DNA from: Paraglaciecola hydrolytica
Lineage (GTDB): Bacteria; Pseudomonadota; Gammaproteobacteria; Enterobacterales; Alteromonadaceae
Assembly (NCBI RefSeq): GCF_001565895.1
Contig: NZ_LSNE01000011.1
Span: forward strand, 62,892-126,891
Length of the DNA stretch: 64,000 nt
Direction: 5' to 3'
Shown here: positions 17,882 to 27,171 of the stretch, in pieces
How the letters are laid out: each line of letters opens with the position of its first letter
How positions within the stretch are numbered: position 1 is the first letter of the stretch
Position numbers and translations under genes: made by a program
The notes under the pieces: generated by a model
Told to the model about the DNA's origin: nothing
Database searches by the model: none
What the model saw: only the letters and a program-made list of their open reading frames with translations

Positions 17882-19549
17882 TTATTTGCTGATTTTTTTG
17901 TACTTCAAGCGATGGGGTTCTACTACATCTTTACCATAAGTTTCTTTCAACCAGGCGGCGTATTCGGTGTAATTACCTTCGTAGAAGTTAATTTTTCCTT
18001 CGTCACGGTAGTCCATGATGTGAGTAGCGATACGATCTAAGAACCAACGGTCATGGGAAATAACCATGGCACAGCCAGGAAATTCCAAAATGGCGTTTTC
18101 TAGGGCGCGTAGAGTTTCAACGTCCAAGTCGTTGGTGGGCTCATCCAGCAAAAGTACGTTGCCACCGGCTTTTAATAACTTGGCTAAATGCACCCGGTTA
18201 CGTTCACCGCCTGATAAGTCTTTAACAAACTTCTGTTGATCCACACCTTTAAAGTTAAAACGGCCGCAATAAGCACGGCTGTTTAATTCAAAGTTACCGA
18301 TGCGGATAATGTCTGAATCGTCAGAGATTTCTTTATAAACCGTGTTGTTACCGTCCATGTGATCGCGGAACTGATCAACACTGGCCAGTTGTACTGTACT
18401 GCCAATATCTATGGTGCCAGCGTCTTGTTTTTCGATGCCAGTCAACATTCTGAACAGGGTAGATTTACCTGCACCGTTAGGGCCGATAATGCCCACAATG
18501 GCGCCTTTAGGCATTTTGAAATTTAAGTCGTCTATTAGTAGTCTGTCACCATAGGATTTTTTCAGGCCTGTGACTTCAAATACTTTTTCACCTAAACGCT
18601 CACCGGGTGGAATGAACAACTCGTTGGTTTCGTTACGTTTTTGGTAATCGCCGGTATTAAGCTCTTCAAAACGCGCCATACGGGCCTTGCTTTTAGATTG
18701 GCGACCTTTGGCGTTAGAACGTACCCATTCCAATTCGGTTTTAATGGATTTTTGACGAGCGCTTTCGGTTTTTTCTTCTTGTTGCAAACGGGCGTCTTTT
18801 TGTTCTAACCAAGACGAGTAGTTACCTTCCCACGGAATACCTTGGCCACGGTCAAGCTCTAAGATCCAACCGGCCACGTTATCTAAGAAATAACGGTCAT
18901 GGGTAATAGCCACAACGGTGCCTTCGTAGTCATGTAAGAAACGCTCTAACCAGGCCACGGATTCTGCATCCAAATGGTTGGTGGGTTCGTCGAGTAATAA
19001 CATGTCGGGTTTTTCTAACAACAAACGGCACAGTGCTACGCGGCGACGTTCACCACCTGATAACTTACTGACATCGGCATCCCAAGGTGGTAAGCGCAAT
19101 GCGTCGGCTGCGCGCTCTAGGGCATTTTCCAAATTGTGACCATCTTTCGCTTGGATGATGGCTTCGAGTTCACCTTGCTCTTTGGCGAGGGCGTCAAAGT
19201 CAGCGTTTTCTTCGGCATAAGCGGCATACACTTCGTCTATACGTTTTAGTGCATGGGCGACATCGGCCACGGCTTCCTCAACGTTGCCACGTACGGTTTT
19301 TGTTTCGTCAAGTTTTGGCTCTTGGGGTAAATAACCGATTTTTAAACCCGCTTGCGGATTGGCTTCACCTTCGATGTCTTTATCTATGCCCGCCATGATG
19401 CGTAATAAAGTAGATTTACCTGAACCGTTTAAACCTAATACGCCTATTTTTGCGCCGTGGAAAAAGCTTAATGAGATGTTTTTAAGAATATGTTTGCCGG
19501 GTGGGACAACTTTGCCCACACGGTGCATGCTATAAACGTATTGCGCCAT
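17882..19549 (-). CDS. ettA: Energy-dependent translational throttle protein EttA (ABC-F ATPase)
   Basis: 555 residues, typical for EttA. Two ABC ATPase domains: Walker A GLNGSGKST (about 39-47) and GPNGAGKST (about 350-358); signatures LSGGERRR and LSGGERNR; Walker B MLLLDEPTNHLD and VLLLDEPTNDLD. The inter-domain linker (about 240-300) carries the P-site tRNA interaction motif region with arginine-rich SNAKGRQSKSKARMARFEEL. There are no membrane segments. ABC-F factors bind the ribosomal E site, and EttA gates translation according to the ATP/ADP ratio. It stands alone on the minus strand with a hairpin behind it. Confidence 0.97.
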   Translation of the reverse strand: MAQYVYSMHRVGKVVPPGKHILKNISLSFFHGAKIGVLGLNGSGKSTLLRIMAGIDKDIEGEANPQAGLKIGYLPQEPKLDETKTVRGNVEEAVADVAHALKRIDEVYAAYAEENADFDALAKEQGELEAIIQAKDGHNLENALERAADALRLPPWDADVSKLSGGERRRVALCRLLLEKPDMLLLDEPTNHLDAESVAWLERFLHDYEGTVVAITHDRYFLDNVAGWILELDRGQGIPWEGNYSSWLEQKDARLQQEEKTESARQKSIKTELEWVRSNAKGRQSKSKARMARFEELNTGDYQKRNETNELFIPPGERLGEKVFEVTGLKKSYGDRLLIDDLNFKMPKGAIVGIIGPNGAGKSTLFRMLTGIEKQDAGTIDIGSTVQLASVDQFRDHMDGNNTVYKEISDDSDIIRIGNFELNSRAYCGRFNFKGVDQQKFVKDLSGGERNRVHLAKLLKAGGNVLLLDEPTNDLDVETLRALENAILEFPGCAMVISHDRWFLDRIATHIMDYRDEGKINFYEGNYTEYAAWLKETYGKDVVEPHRLKYKKISK

Positions 19550-19750
19550 GATGTAATTGCTTCCTGAAAATTTGCCATAGTGTAATGCAAGGAACCAGAC
19601 AGGTAAAAGGTGTGAACGAGATATTTTACGCTAGGCTTGACTTAACAAGCTTTAAAACCTCAATTAACCAATATATCTCGCAAAATATTGAAAGGCTAGG
19701 CACTTGTCTGCTTAGATAAACCGCGATAGACAGCTTTTTAGGAGCAAGTT

Positions 19751-20281
19751 ATGGAACAAAACCTAAGTGAAAAAACCGGTAAAACTCTCGACCAATGGAA
19801 AACCGTTTTAGCTAATAAAGCATTTAGCAAACACGGCGAAATTATGGCTTATCTTAAAGGCGAGTGTGGCATTACTCATGGTTATGCCAATTTAATTGCT
19901 TTGAAGTTTCGAGAAGCGGATGCCGGCAGCAGTAATGCTGAAGACTTAGTGGCATTACAATACAAGGATAAAGAAAACCTACACCCTATCTATGCTGCCT
20001 TACATGAGTTTATCAGTGGATTAGCTGATGACGTGGAGGTTGCGCCTAAAAAAGCCGCGGTGTCTTTTCGGCGCAAACGCCAGTTTGCCTTAGTGCAACC
20101 CAGTACCAAAACCCGTATTGATCTGGGTTTAAAGTTTAATGACCGAGCTGTAGCTGGGCGTTTAGAAAGTTCAGGGCCATTTGGTACTATGTGCACTCAT
20201 CGGGTGCAACTAACTGACGTCAGTCAGGTGGATGCTGAATTGTTTACTTTTATCCAAGATGCGTACAACGAAGCGGGTTAG
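19751..20281 (+). CDS. DUF4287 / DUF5655 domain protein
   Basis: 176 residues. The N-terminal DUF4287 helix bundle (about 1-55) contains TGKTLDQWKTVL, YLKGECGITHGYANLIAL. The C-terminal DUF5655 domain (about 70-175) contains SFRRKRQFALVQPSTKTRIDLG and ends in a helical tail. The second domain resembles DNA- or nuclease-associated transport domains, but no activity is known. A strong AGGAG site precedes the ATG. xthA begins 52 bases downstream on the same strand. Confidence 0.88.
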   Translation: MEQNLSEKTGKTLDQWKTVLANKAFSKHGEIMAYLKGECGITHGYANLIALKFREADAGSSNAEDLVALQYKDKENLHPIYAALHEFISGLADDVEVAPKKAAVSFRRKRQFALVQPSTKTRIDLGLKFNDRAVAGRLESSGPFGTMCTHRVQLTDVSQVDAELFTFIQDAYNEAG

Positions 20282-20333
20282 CTTTTGTTGTGTTAGCCGT
20301 TACAATGAGGGCAATTTGATAACGGAGCATAAA

Positions 20334-21101
20334 ATGAAGTTAGTATCTTGGAATGTAAATGGTATTCGAGCGGCAATGAACAAAGACTTTGCGGCTTCCT
20401 TTGCCAACATGGATTGTGACGTGCTGTGTTTACAAGAAACCAAAGCCCAGGATGAGCAAGTCATCGAAGCCTTGGCGACCATTCAGGGCTACCAGATATT
20501 TACCAATTCTGCCCTTAAAAAAGGCTATTCAGGCACTAGTATTATCACTCGCGTAGCACCTCTTAGTGTAACCCGAGATATGGGCATTGCTGAGCATGAC
20601 CTAGAGGGCAGAGTGCTATGTGCTGAGTTTGCAGATTTTTACTTGGTGACAGTGTATACCCCAAATTCTGGCAGTGAGTTAAAACGTTTAGATTATCGCC
20701 AGCAATGGGACGCTGATTTTTTGGCTTACCTTAAAAAGCTTGAAGAAAGTAAACCAGTAGTTGTATGTGGCGATTTAAATGTGGCGCATAAACCCCTTGA
20801 TCTTGCTCGTCCTAAAGCCAATTACAATAAAAGTGCGGGTTTTACTCAACGGGAAATTGATGGTTTGGATAACTTAGTCGACTCTGGGTTTGTGGATACG
20901 TTCAGGCATTTATACCCTGAACAAGTTAAATACAGTTGGTGGAGTTATCGCGCTGGTGCCAGAGGTAAAAATGTTGGCTGGAGGATAGATTATTTTCTGT
21001 GTTCACTAAGCTTGGTCGGCCAAGTAACAGAGGCTGAAATATATAATGAAGTACATGGCTCTGATCATTGCCCCGTGGCACTAACGCTCGCATTGAACTA
21101 A
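20334..21101 (+). CDS. xthA: Exodeoxyribonuclease III / AP endonuclease
   Basis: 255-residue endonuclease/exonuclease/phosphatase-fold enzyme of base excision repair that cuts at abasic sites. It has N-terminal KLVSWNVNGIRA, the metal-binding Glu in LCLQETKAQ, VVCGDLNVAH (catalytic Asp/Asn) and the C-terminal GSDHCPV His. The open frame extends back to 20232, but the ATG at 20334 matches the conserved start and has GGAG about 8 bases ahead. By pattern it is nearer the ExoA type than to E. coli XthA. Confidence 0.95.
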   Translation: MKLVSWNVNGIRAAMNKDFAASFANMDCDVLCLQETKAQDEQVIEALATIQGYQIFTNSALKKGYSGTSIITRVAPLSVTRDMGIAEHDLEGRVLCAEFADFYLVTVYTPNSGSELKRLDYRQQWDADFLAYLKKLEESKPVVVCGDLNVAHKPLDLARPKANYNKSAGFTQREIDGLDNLVDSGFVDTFRHLYPEQVKYSWWSYRAGARGKNVGWRIDYFLCSLSLVGQVTEAEIYNEVHGSDHCPVALTLALN

Positions 21102-21220
21102 GCAGAGCAGCAGTTTTAAGGTGGCCAACCAACATGCATGTTACAGATGAAGGGGATAGATGCATCTTATGGCAGGCTAGGTTAGTATTTACTTTTTAGC
21201 CTGTCGCGGAATATTGTTCT

Positions 21221-22525
21221 ATGTTCACTAAAACCTCGCTGTTTTTACTTTCATGTTGTTTTATCTCTTCTCTGGTCTTAGCTGAAGTTAGCATTGAAAA
21301 AAAGCTCGTTAATCAAATCAATAGTGAACTAGATGATTCGCAAAAATTATTAGAAAAACTGGTCAATATTAATAGCGGCACCATGAACTTTGCCGGTGTG
21401 CGGCAAGTTGGCCAAATATTAAAAACTCAGTTTGATAGTATTGGTTTTAGCACCCAGTGGATTGATGGTAGTGAGTTTGGCCGAGCCGGACACCTTGTCG
21501 CCACTTACGAATCATCGGTCAATCCCACCGCGCCTAAAATTATGCTGATTGGCCATTTAGACACCGTATTTGCGCAGGACGATGAATTTCAGACTGTCAC
21601 TGACATGGGCAAAAACCGATTGGCGGGCCCAGGTATTACCGATATGAAAGGCGGCAATGTGATCATGTTGGCCGCACTACAAGCCTTGCATAAATTGGGG
21701 TTGTTAGAGCAGCTCAATATTAAAGTGGTGATGACGGGTGATGAAGAATCTAGCGGGAGGCCTTTGGAAAAGTCTAAAAAAGCCCTAGTGGATGCAGCGA
21801 TATGGGCAGATATCGCCTTGGGTTTTGAAGATGCCGATGGGGATATTAATACCGCAGTAACCGCACGTCGAGGTTCGGTTGGCTGGACATTGACTAGCAC
21901 TGGCAACGCCGCGCATTCATCACAAATTTTTACTGAGGCTGTGGGTTATGGGGCGATCTTTGAACTCGCTAGAATTCTCAATGAATTTCGTGAGCAGTTA
22001 GCCGATACCCCTTTACTGAGTTTTAACCCTGGCGTGATTGCCGGCGGCACCCGTTTATCTGACAAAGGTGCGACCATTGAAAGTTTTGGAAAACGGAATG
22101 TGGTAGCACAAAGCGCCATTGTTAAAGGTGGTTTAAGGGCCGTCTCGCCCGAGCAATTAGCCAATACCCAAGCCGCCATGCAATATATCGTGACTCAACA
22201 TTTAGCCAAGACAGATGCAACCTTGGTGTTTGATGAAGGTTATCCGCCTATGCAACAAATTCAGGGCAATGTGGCCTTATTAGCCATGTATAGCAAGGTC
22301 AGTGTGGATTTAGGTTATAAACCGGTGAGTGCGGTTAACCCACGTAATGCGGGGGCGGCGGATATCTCTTTTGTGGCTGACCATGTCGATATGGCGATTG
22401 ATGGTTTGGGGCTGATGGGCACTGGCGGTCATACTAAAGATGAAGTGGCAGATATGAGTACTTTTGCTCAGAACATTGAGAAAACCGCGGTGTTGTTATA
22501 TCGCCTCTCTCTACTTAATAAATAG
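21221..22525 (+). CDS. Secreted M20 family metallopeptidase (glutamate carboxypeptidase-like)
   Basis: 434 residues with a signal peptide (about 1-21). Di-zinc catalytic parts: IGHLDTVF (His and catalytic Asp), GPGITDMKGGN (bridging Asp), TGDEESSGR (Glu base and ligand) and a dimerisation lid domain (about 210-325) with SQIFTEAVGYGAIFE. The final ligand His lies in LGLMGTGGHTKDE. The family releases C-terminal glutamate or hydrolyses dipeptides; a periplasmic peptidase or folate-type hydrolase is likely. The next gene starts 22 bases after its stop, so the two are probably co-transcribed. Confidence 0.93.
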   Translation: MFTKTSLFLLSCCFISSLVLAEVSIEKKLVNQINSELDDSQKLLEKLVNINSGTMNFAGVRQVGQILKTQFDSIGFSTQWIDGSEFGRAGHLVATYESSVNPTAPKIMLIGHLDTVFAQDDEFQTVTDMGKNRLAGPGITDMKGGNVIMLAALQALHKLGLLEQLNIKVVMTGDEESSGRPLEKSKKALVDAAIWADIALGFEDADGDINTAVTARRGSVGWTLTSTGNAAHSSQIFTEAVGYGAIFELARILNEFREQLADTPLLSFNPGVIAGGTRLSDKGATIESFGKRNVVAQSAIVKGGLRAVSPEQLANTQAAMQYIVTQHLAKTDATLVFDEGYPPMQQIQGNVALLAMYSKVSVDLGYKPVSAVNPRNAGAADISFVADHVDMAIDGLGLMGTGGHTKDEVADMSTFAQNIEKTAVLLYRLSLLNK

Positions 22526-22547
22526 CAAACAAGGAATAGGAAGTACT

Positions 22548-23543
22548 ATGTCGATTTTTCAATGGGGCATTATTGGCCCTGGTTCCATCGCTAATAAATT
22601 TGCCGAAGCGCTGGTAAAATCTGAACGTGGCACATTAACCGCTATCGCTAGTCGCTCACCTGAGCGCGCTCAAGAGTTTGCCCAACGTTTTGGCGTTAAG
22701 CAGATCTACAGCCAATATAGTGAACTGATGGCTGATCCGAACATCGACATCATTTATATCGCTACACCTCATAGTCATCATTTTCAACTTGCTAAACAGT
22801 GCCTTGAGGCGGGTAAAAATATTCTGCTTGAAAAACCTTTGACCATTAACGCGGCGCAAACTCGACTCTTGATTGAGCTGGCACAAGACAAGGGTGTTTT
22901 GTTTCAGGAGGCCTTGTGGAGCCGCTTTATGCCCGGTTTTGCCAAGCTCAAAAGCCTGTTGCAAGAGGGTAAAATTGGCAAGTTGCAGTATATACAATCG
23001 GATATTGGTTTTGCCTTTGGGCCTAAACCAGAACACCGTCTGAACAATCCCCTCTTAGCCGGAGGAGCTTTGTTAGATCTTGGTGTGTACAGCATCAGTC
23101 TTAGTCAGTTTTTGTTAGAGCAAGTACCCGATACTATTCAGGCCATAAGCCATATAGGTGAAAGTGGCATAGATGAAACGACGCAAGTGAATATGCATTA
23201 TCCTGATGGTCAACTTTCGCAATTTAGCTGTTCAATCAAAGCCCAGTGCAGTAACAGTATGACGCTGGTAGGTGACAAGGGCCGAATACATTTGCCTGAG
23301 CATTTTTGGGTGGGTGAACAAGTCCAATTGTGGCTGGATGGTAAACTGGTTGAAAAATTGAACTTTCCCCATCAAGTAAATGGTTTTGAACATCAAATAG
23401 AAGAATCGATGTCCTGTATCGAACAAGGTAAGTTGTGCAGTGATTTGATGCCGCATAAAGATAGTTTGGCGGTCATGCGGGTGATGGATGAAATACGTCG
23501 GCAGATTGGTTTGCGTTACGGCGACGAGTTAGAAGCCCATTAG
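22548..23543 (+). CDS. Gfo/Idh/MocA family NAD(P)-dependent oxidoreductase
   Basis: 331 residues. Rossmann domain (about 5-125) with GIIGPGSIANKFAEAL and the EKP motif (LEKPLTIN, about 97-100), then the alpha/beta C-terminal substrate domain (about 130-325) with GGALLDLGVYSI. The longer frame from 22464 overlaps the peptidase gene; the ATG at 22548 is chosen because the family starts there and AGGAATAGGA lies ahead. Members reduce or oxidise sugars and cyclic polyols. By its EALWSRFMP motif it resembles dihydrodiol-dehydrogenase-like members. Confidence 0.93.
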   Translation: MSIFQWGIIGPGSIANKFAEALVKSERGTLTAIASRSPERAQEFAQRFGVKQIYSQYSELMADPNIDIIYIATPHSHHFQLAKQCLEAGKNILLEKPLTINAAQTRLLIELAQDKGVLFQEALWSRFMPGFAKLKSLLQEGKIGKLQYIQSDIGFAFGPKPEHRLNNPLLAGGALLDLGVYSISLSQFLLEQVPDTIQAISHIGESGIDETTQVNMHYPDGQLSQFSCSIKAQCSNSMTLVGDKGRIHLPEHFWVGEQVQLWLDGKLVEKLNFPHQVNGFEHQIEESMSCIEQGKLCSDLMPHKDSLAVMRVMDEIRRQIGLRYGDELEAH

Positions 23544-23597
23544 TATTGCCTGAACCAGTTGTTTTTGAGTTATAGCCATCACTGAAATAAGAGGGAT

Positions 23598-24371
23598 GTG
23601 GTAGTGAGCCGAGTGAAGTTAGTTAGCCTGTTGTCTGCACTTTTGTTTGGCATTATTTTAAAATGTGCTGCCGCCGAGCCTGCGAAGTTGGTTGCCATGG
23701 AATTTACTGGTGCCGTGCAGTCTGACAAACATGGTGCCTTTGATTATATGTTGCAGGATATTGCGCAGCAGTTGGCTTTACCTTTGGAATATGAGGTATT
23801 TGTGCCGGCACGGGGTGTACAAATTTTTCTTAATGGGCAAGCCGACTGCCTAGTGCCCTCGGCAGATTATGCGCCCTATTTTACAGGCACTCCGGTTATT
23901 CACAGTACCAGTTTCGCCACGGGGCGTTTTACTGCTTTTACGGTTAATACTCCGGTCATTAAACAAATCTCTGATTTAGAAAGAAAGATTGTGGGCATGA
24001 TCAGAGACAACAATCACTGGAATTACGCGAGCCACATGGCAGACGCAAATATTAAATTTGTCGGCGTCAATGATTTAGCCACTCTGGTTAAAATGCTTTA
24101 TCTCGGCAGAATTGACGTTGCGGTACATGATCGTGGTGATTTTTTGTTGCAAGCCAGTAGATTAAACTTTGCTTCTCCCAACCACGATGTAAATAGTCCA
24201 TTATGGTCAGAAAAAATTGTTATTACCTGCCACGACAATCCAGCCAATCGTGAGTTTTTATCACGGATCAATCCGCAAATTAGCGCTATTCTTCAATCAA
24301 AAAAAATGAATGAATATTATAGGAGAGTAGAACAACGAGGGCTGAAGGGTGATCGCAATGCTGCTCAATAA
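23598..24371 (+). CDS. Periplasmic solute-binding-protein-like (PBPb) protein, no transporter
   Basis: 257 residues with a signal peptide (about 8-26) and a type II periplasmic binding fold: FDYMLQDIAQQLALPLEYEVF, SDLERKIVGMIRDNNHWNYA, LVKMLYLGRIDVAVHDRGD. There are no ABC permease or ATPase genes beside it, so it may be a stand-alone sensor-like binding protein. Several in-frame GTG codons (23598, 23604) could start it; GAGGGA lies best for 23604. A similar unlinked protein is at 29877-30686. Confidence 0.8.
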   Translation: MVVSRVKLVSLLSALLFGIILKCAAAEPAKLVAMEFTGAVQSDKHGAFDYMLQDIAQQLALPLEYEVFVPARGVQIFLNGQADCLVPSADYAPYFTGTPVIHSTSFATGRFTAFTVNTPVIKQISDLERKIVGMIRDNNHWNYASHMADANIKFVGVNDLATLVKMLYLGRIDVAVHDRGDFLLQASRLNFASPNHDVNSPLWSEKIVITCHDNPANREFLSRINPQISAILQSKKMNEYYRRVEQRGLKGDRNAAQ

Positions 24372-24610
24372 ATCAGTTGTCGATTAATAGGAAACAAAGA
24401 GGAAATATAGCGTGTTGATTTTCCTCCTATTATCATCCTGGGTTTTGGGTCGACCAAACACCTTATTTTCTGCAAGATGTGCTGCCTTGTTTTTCCCGCT
24501 CTGAGCCTGATTCAAATACGAAATAAATTGCGTTTTTAGTGCAGTAAATCTGCTGCTGAATGCTGCTTGACTGTTAGAGTGATGTTTTGTGTTTATGCAA
24601 GGTTTACAAA

Positions 24611-25579
24611 ATGACGATCAACGTAAAAACGATGTTGCTGCTGAGCTTGCTCTGCCAAGCGACCAATGGTTTTGCACAAAACCCACTGAATTTTGGCAGT
24701 AAGATTAAAACCGCTGATCCATCTGCTCATGTCTGGCCTGACGGTAAAATGTATCTGTATACCTCCCACGATGAAGAGTGTCAGGTCGACTTTTGGATGA
24801 AAAACTGGCATACCTTTTCATCCAGCGATTTAGTTAACTGGGTTGACCATGGGCCGAGTCTGTCAGTGGATGAGCTTAGTTGGGCTGATAACTACGCCTG
24901 GGCCCCCGACGCTGCCTACAAAAATGGTAAATATTATTTGATTTTTCCGGCTGGTACGGGTCATAAAGATCGCGTTAATCCTGAACTTAGTACTAAATGG
25001 ATGGGCATAGGTGTGGCCGTTAGTGATTCACCCACTGGCCCGTTTAAAGATGCCATAGGCGCACCCCTGTGGACAGAGCCCTATGCTAATGATCCCAGCT
25101 TGTTTATTGATGATGACGGCCAAGCTTATTTGTATTTTCATGGCACCAACAGTGATTATCACGTGGCAAGAATGGCCGATGATTTACTCAGCGTAAAAGG
25201 TGAGTTAATTAAAATGGATATGGGTGGTTATGAACCTAAAATGGAAGGGCCTTGGGTGTTTAAACGCAAGGGCTTGTACTATTTCACCATGCCAGAAGAT
25301 AATCGAAAATTAGCTTATTACACCGCTACATCACCTACTGGACCTTGGTTGTATCGAGGTGTTTTTATGGGTGAAGAGCACGGTAATAATCACCATTCTA
25401 TTGTGGAGTATCAAGGCCAGTGGATTTTGTTTTACCATCGTTGGTTAGAAAAAAACACTCAGTGTGACACCATTCAGAGGCAGCGCCATACGGCGGCTGA
25501 GTATTTGTATTTCAATGACGACGGCACAATTCAGCCTGTAAAAAGAAGCGAGCAAGGTCTTCGCAAAACCAAGCATTAA
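24611..25579 (+). CDS. Glycoside hydrolase family 43 protein
   Basis: 322 residues, signal peptide about 1-20 (FAQ cleavage). Five-bladed propeller landmarks: catalytic base Asp in KTADPSAHVWPDGKMY, pKa-modulating Asp in NDPSLFIDDDGQAYLYF and general acid Glu in KMEGPWVFKRKGLYYF. Metal-site His is in GNNHHSIVEYQGQW. GH43 enzymes cut arabinose- or xylose-containing glycans, and this one would act in the periplasm or outside. The ATG at 24611 is preferred over the upstream 24587 because the signal peptide starts there. There are no other glycan genes next to it. Confidence 0.9.
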   Translation: MTINVKTMLLLSLLCQATNGFAQNPLNFGSKIKTADPSAHVWPDGKMYLYTSHDEECQVDFWMKNWHTFSSSDLVNWVDHGPSLSVDELSWADNYAWAPDAAYKNGKYYLIFPAGTGHKDRVNPELSTKWMGIGVAVSDSPTGPFKDAIGAPLWTEPYANDPSLFIDDDGQAYLYFHGTNSDYHVARMADDLLSVKGELIKMDMGGYEPKMEGPWVFKRKGLYYFTMPEDNRKLAYYTATSPTGPWLYRGVFMGEEHGNNHHSIVEYQGQWILFYHRWLEKNTQCDTIQRQRHTAAEYLYFNDDGTIQPVKRSEQGLRKTKH

Positions 25580-25787
25580 TTGAGTTTACACTCTATTTCC
25601 AAGTTGCTTGGGTAGATGTCAGCGAAAAGCTGATGACATAAAAATCTCTGGTGCCAACTAAGCGTTACATCATTTGGTTATGGTTCATGGCGCTTTGCGA
25701 CTATACAAAGTGATTAAAATGGCTAGAATATGCGCTTCTTTTTTATGCCCCGTCTTTTTTGCCAAAAAATGAGTTTGAGGATAGCCG

Positions 25788-27044
25788 ATGCTGACACGTA
25801 ACATGAATATTGCTGATTTTGATCCAGAATTATATCAAGCGATTCAAAACGAAAACCAACGCCAAGAGCATCACATTGAATTGATTGCTTCAGAAAACTA
25901 CTGTAGCCCACGTGTACTTGAAGCCCAAGGTTCACAACTAACCAATAAATATGCTGAAGGTTATCCACACAAACGTTATTACGGCGGCTGTGAGTATGTT
26001 GATGTGGCTGAAGATTTAGCCATTGAACGTGCCAAGTTATTGTTTGGTGCGGATTACGCTAACGTACAGCCACACTCTGGCTCACAAGCAAACTCTGCTG
26101 TATTTATGGCTTTGTTAAATGCAGGCGATACCGTATTAGGTATGAGCTTGGCTCATGGTGGTCACTTAACACATGGTGCATCGGTGAGTTTTTCCGGTAA
26201 AACCTATAATGCAGTGCAATATGGTTTACACCCTGAAACAGGTGAAATCGATATGGCGCAAGTTGAAGCCTTAGCCCTAGAGCATAAACCTAAGATGATC
26301 ATCGCAGGTTTCTCGGCGTATTCTGGCATTGTAGACTGGCAGGCTTTCCGTGTAATCGCTGATAAAGTCGGCGCGTATTTCTTTGTGGATATGGCTCACG
26401 TTGCCGGTTTAATTGCCGCTGGTTTATATCCCAACCCAATGCCTCACGCTCATGTAGTGACTACCACTACCCATAAAACCTTAGCGGGTCCACGTGGTGG
26501 TTTGATTTTGTCATCTTGTGGTGACGAAGCCATTTATAAAAAACTGAACAGCTCCGTTTTTCCTGGTAATCAAGGTGGCCCTTTGTGTCATGTTATTGCC
26601 GCTAAAGCTGTGGCTTTCAAAGAAGCCTTAGAGCCAGAATTTAAAGTATACCAACAACAAGTATTACTAAACGCCAAAGCTATGGTTGCGGTAATGCAAC
26701 AACGTGGTTATAAAATTGTATCTGACGGTACGGATAACCATTTGTTTTTGTTGGACTTAATCGCGAAAGACATTACAGGTAAAGATGCCGATGCTGCCCT
26801 AGGTCGTGCCCACATTACCGTGAACAAAAACTCTGTGCCTAACGATCCGCGTTCACCATTCGTTACCAGTGGTTTACGTATCGGAACACCAGCAATCACT
26901 CGTCGTGGTTTTAAAGAAGAGCAAGCTAAACAAGTGGCTAGCTGGATCTGTGATGTATTAGATAACATCAACGACGAAAGCGTGGTTGAGCGTGTTAAAA
27001 CAGAAGTTGTGACTTTGTGTGAAGCTTTCCCCGTTTACGCTTAA
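25788..27044 (+). CDS. glyA: Serine hydroxymethyltransferase
   Basis: 418-residue PLP enzyme converting serine and tetrahydrofolate to glycine and methylene-tetrahydrofolate in the cytoplasm. Conserved blocks: [34 protein letters not shown], the PLP lysine K230 in [14 protein letters not shown], and [16 protein letters not shown]. Length and order are those of the bacterial enzyme. GAGG lies 7 bases before the ATG. It is monocistronic: two hairpins follow. Confidence 0.98.
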   Translation: MLTRNMNIADFDPELYQAIQNENQRQEHHIELIASENYCSPRVLEAQGSQLTNKYAEGYPHKRYYGGCEYVDVAEDLAIERAKLLFGADYANVQPHSGSQANSAVFMALLNAGDTVLGMSLAHGGHLTHGASVSFSGKTYNAVQYGLHPETGEIDMAQVEALALEHKPKMIIAGFSAYSGIVDWQAFRVIADKVGAYFFVDMAHVAGLIAAGLYPNPMPHAHVVTTTTHKTLAGPRGGLILSSCGDEAIYKKLNSSVFPGNQGGPLCHVIAAKAVAFKEALEPEFKVYQQQVLLNAKAMVAVMQQRGYKIVSDGTDNHLFLLDLIAKDITGKDADAALGRAHITVNKNSVPNDPRSPFVTSGLRIGTPAITRRGFKEEQAKQVASWICDVLDNINDESVVERVKTEVVTLCEAFPVYA

Positions 27045-27057
27045 GTATTAGCGCAAC

Positions 27058-27092
27058 TAAAAAACGTGACAGTGATGTCGCGTTTTTTTATG
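27058..27092 (+). terminator. Intrinsic terminator after glyA
   Basis: AAAAACGTGAC / GTCGCGTTTTTTT hairpin with an A-run before and a T-run after it, about 13 bases past the glyA stop. Confidence 0.75.
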
Positions 27093-27116
27093 TCTGTTGT
27101 CAAACTCATTTATGAA

Positions 27117-27143
27117 AAAGCCCCATAAAATGGGGCTTTGTTG
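27117..27143. terminator. Second (two-way) intrinsic terminator between glyA and the TonB receptor
   Basis: AAAGCCCC / GGGGCTTT stem with a 7-base loop followed by GTTGTTTTT. The A-rich left side gives a T-run for the converging receptor gene too. Confidence 0.75.
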
Positions 27144-27171
27144 TTTTTGGCGCTCTACTTTTATTTAGTGT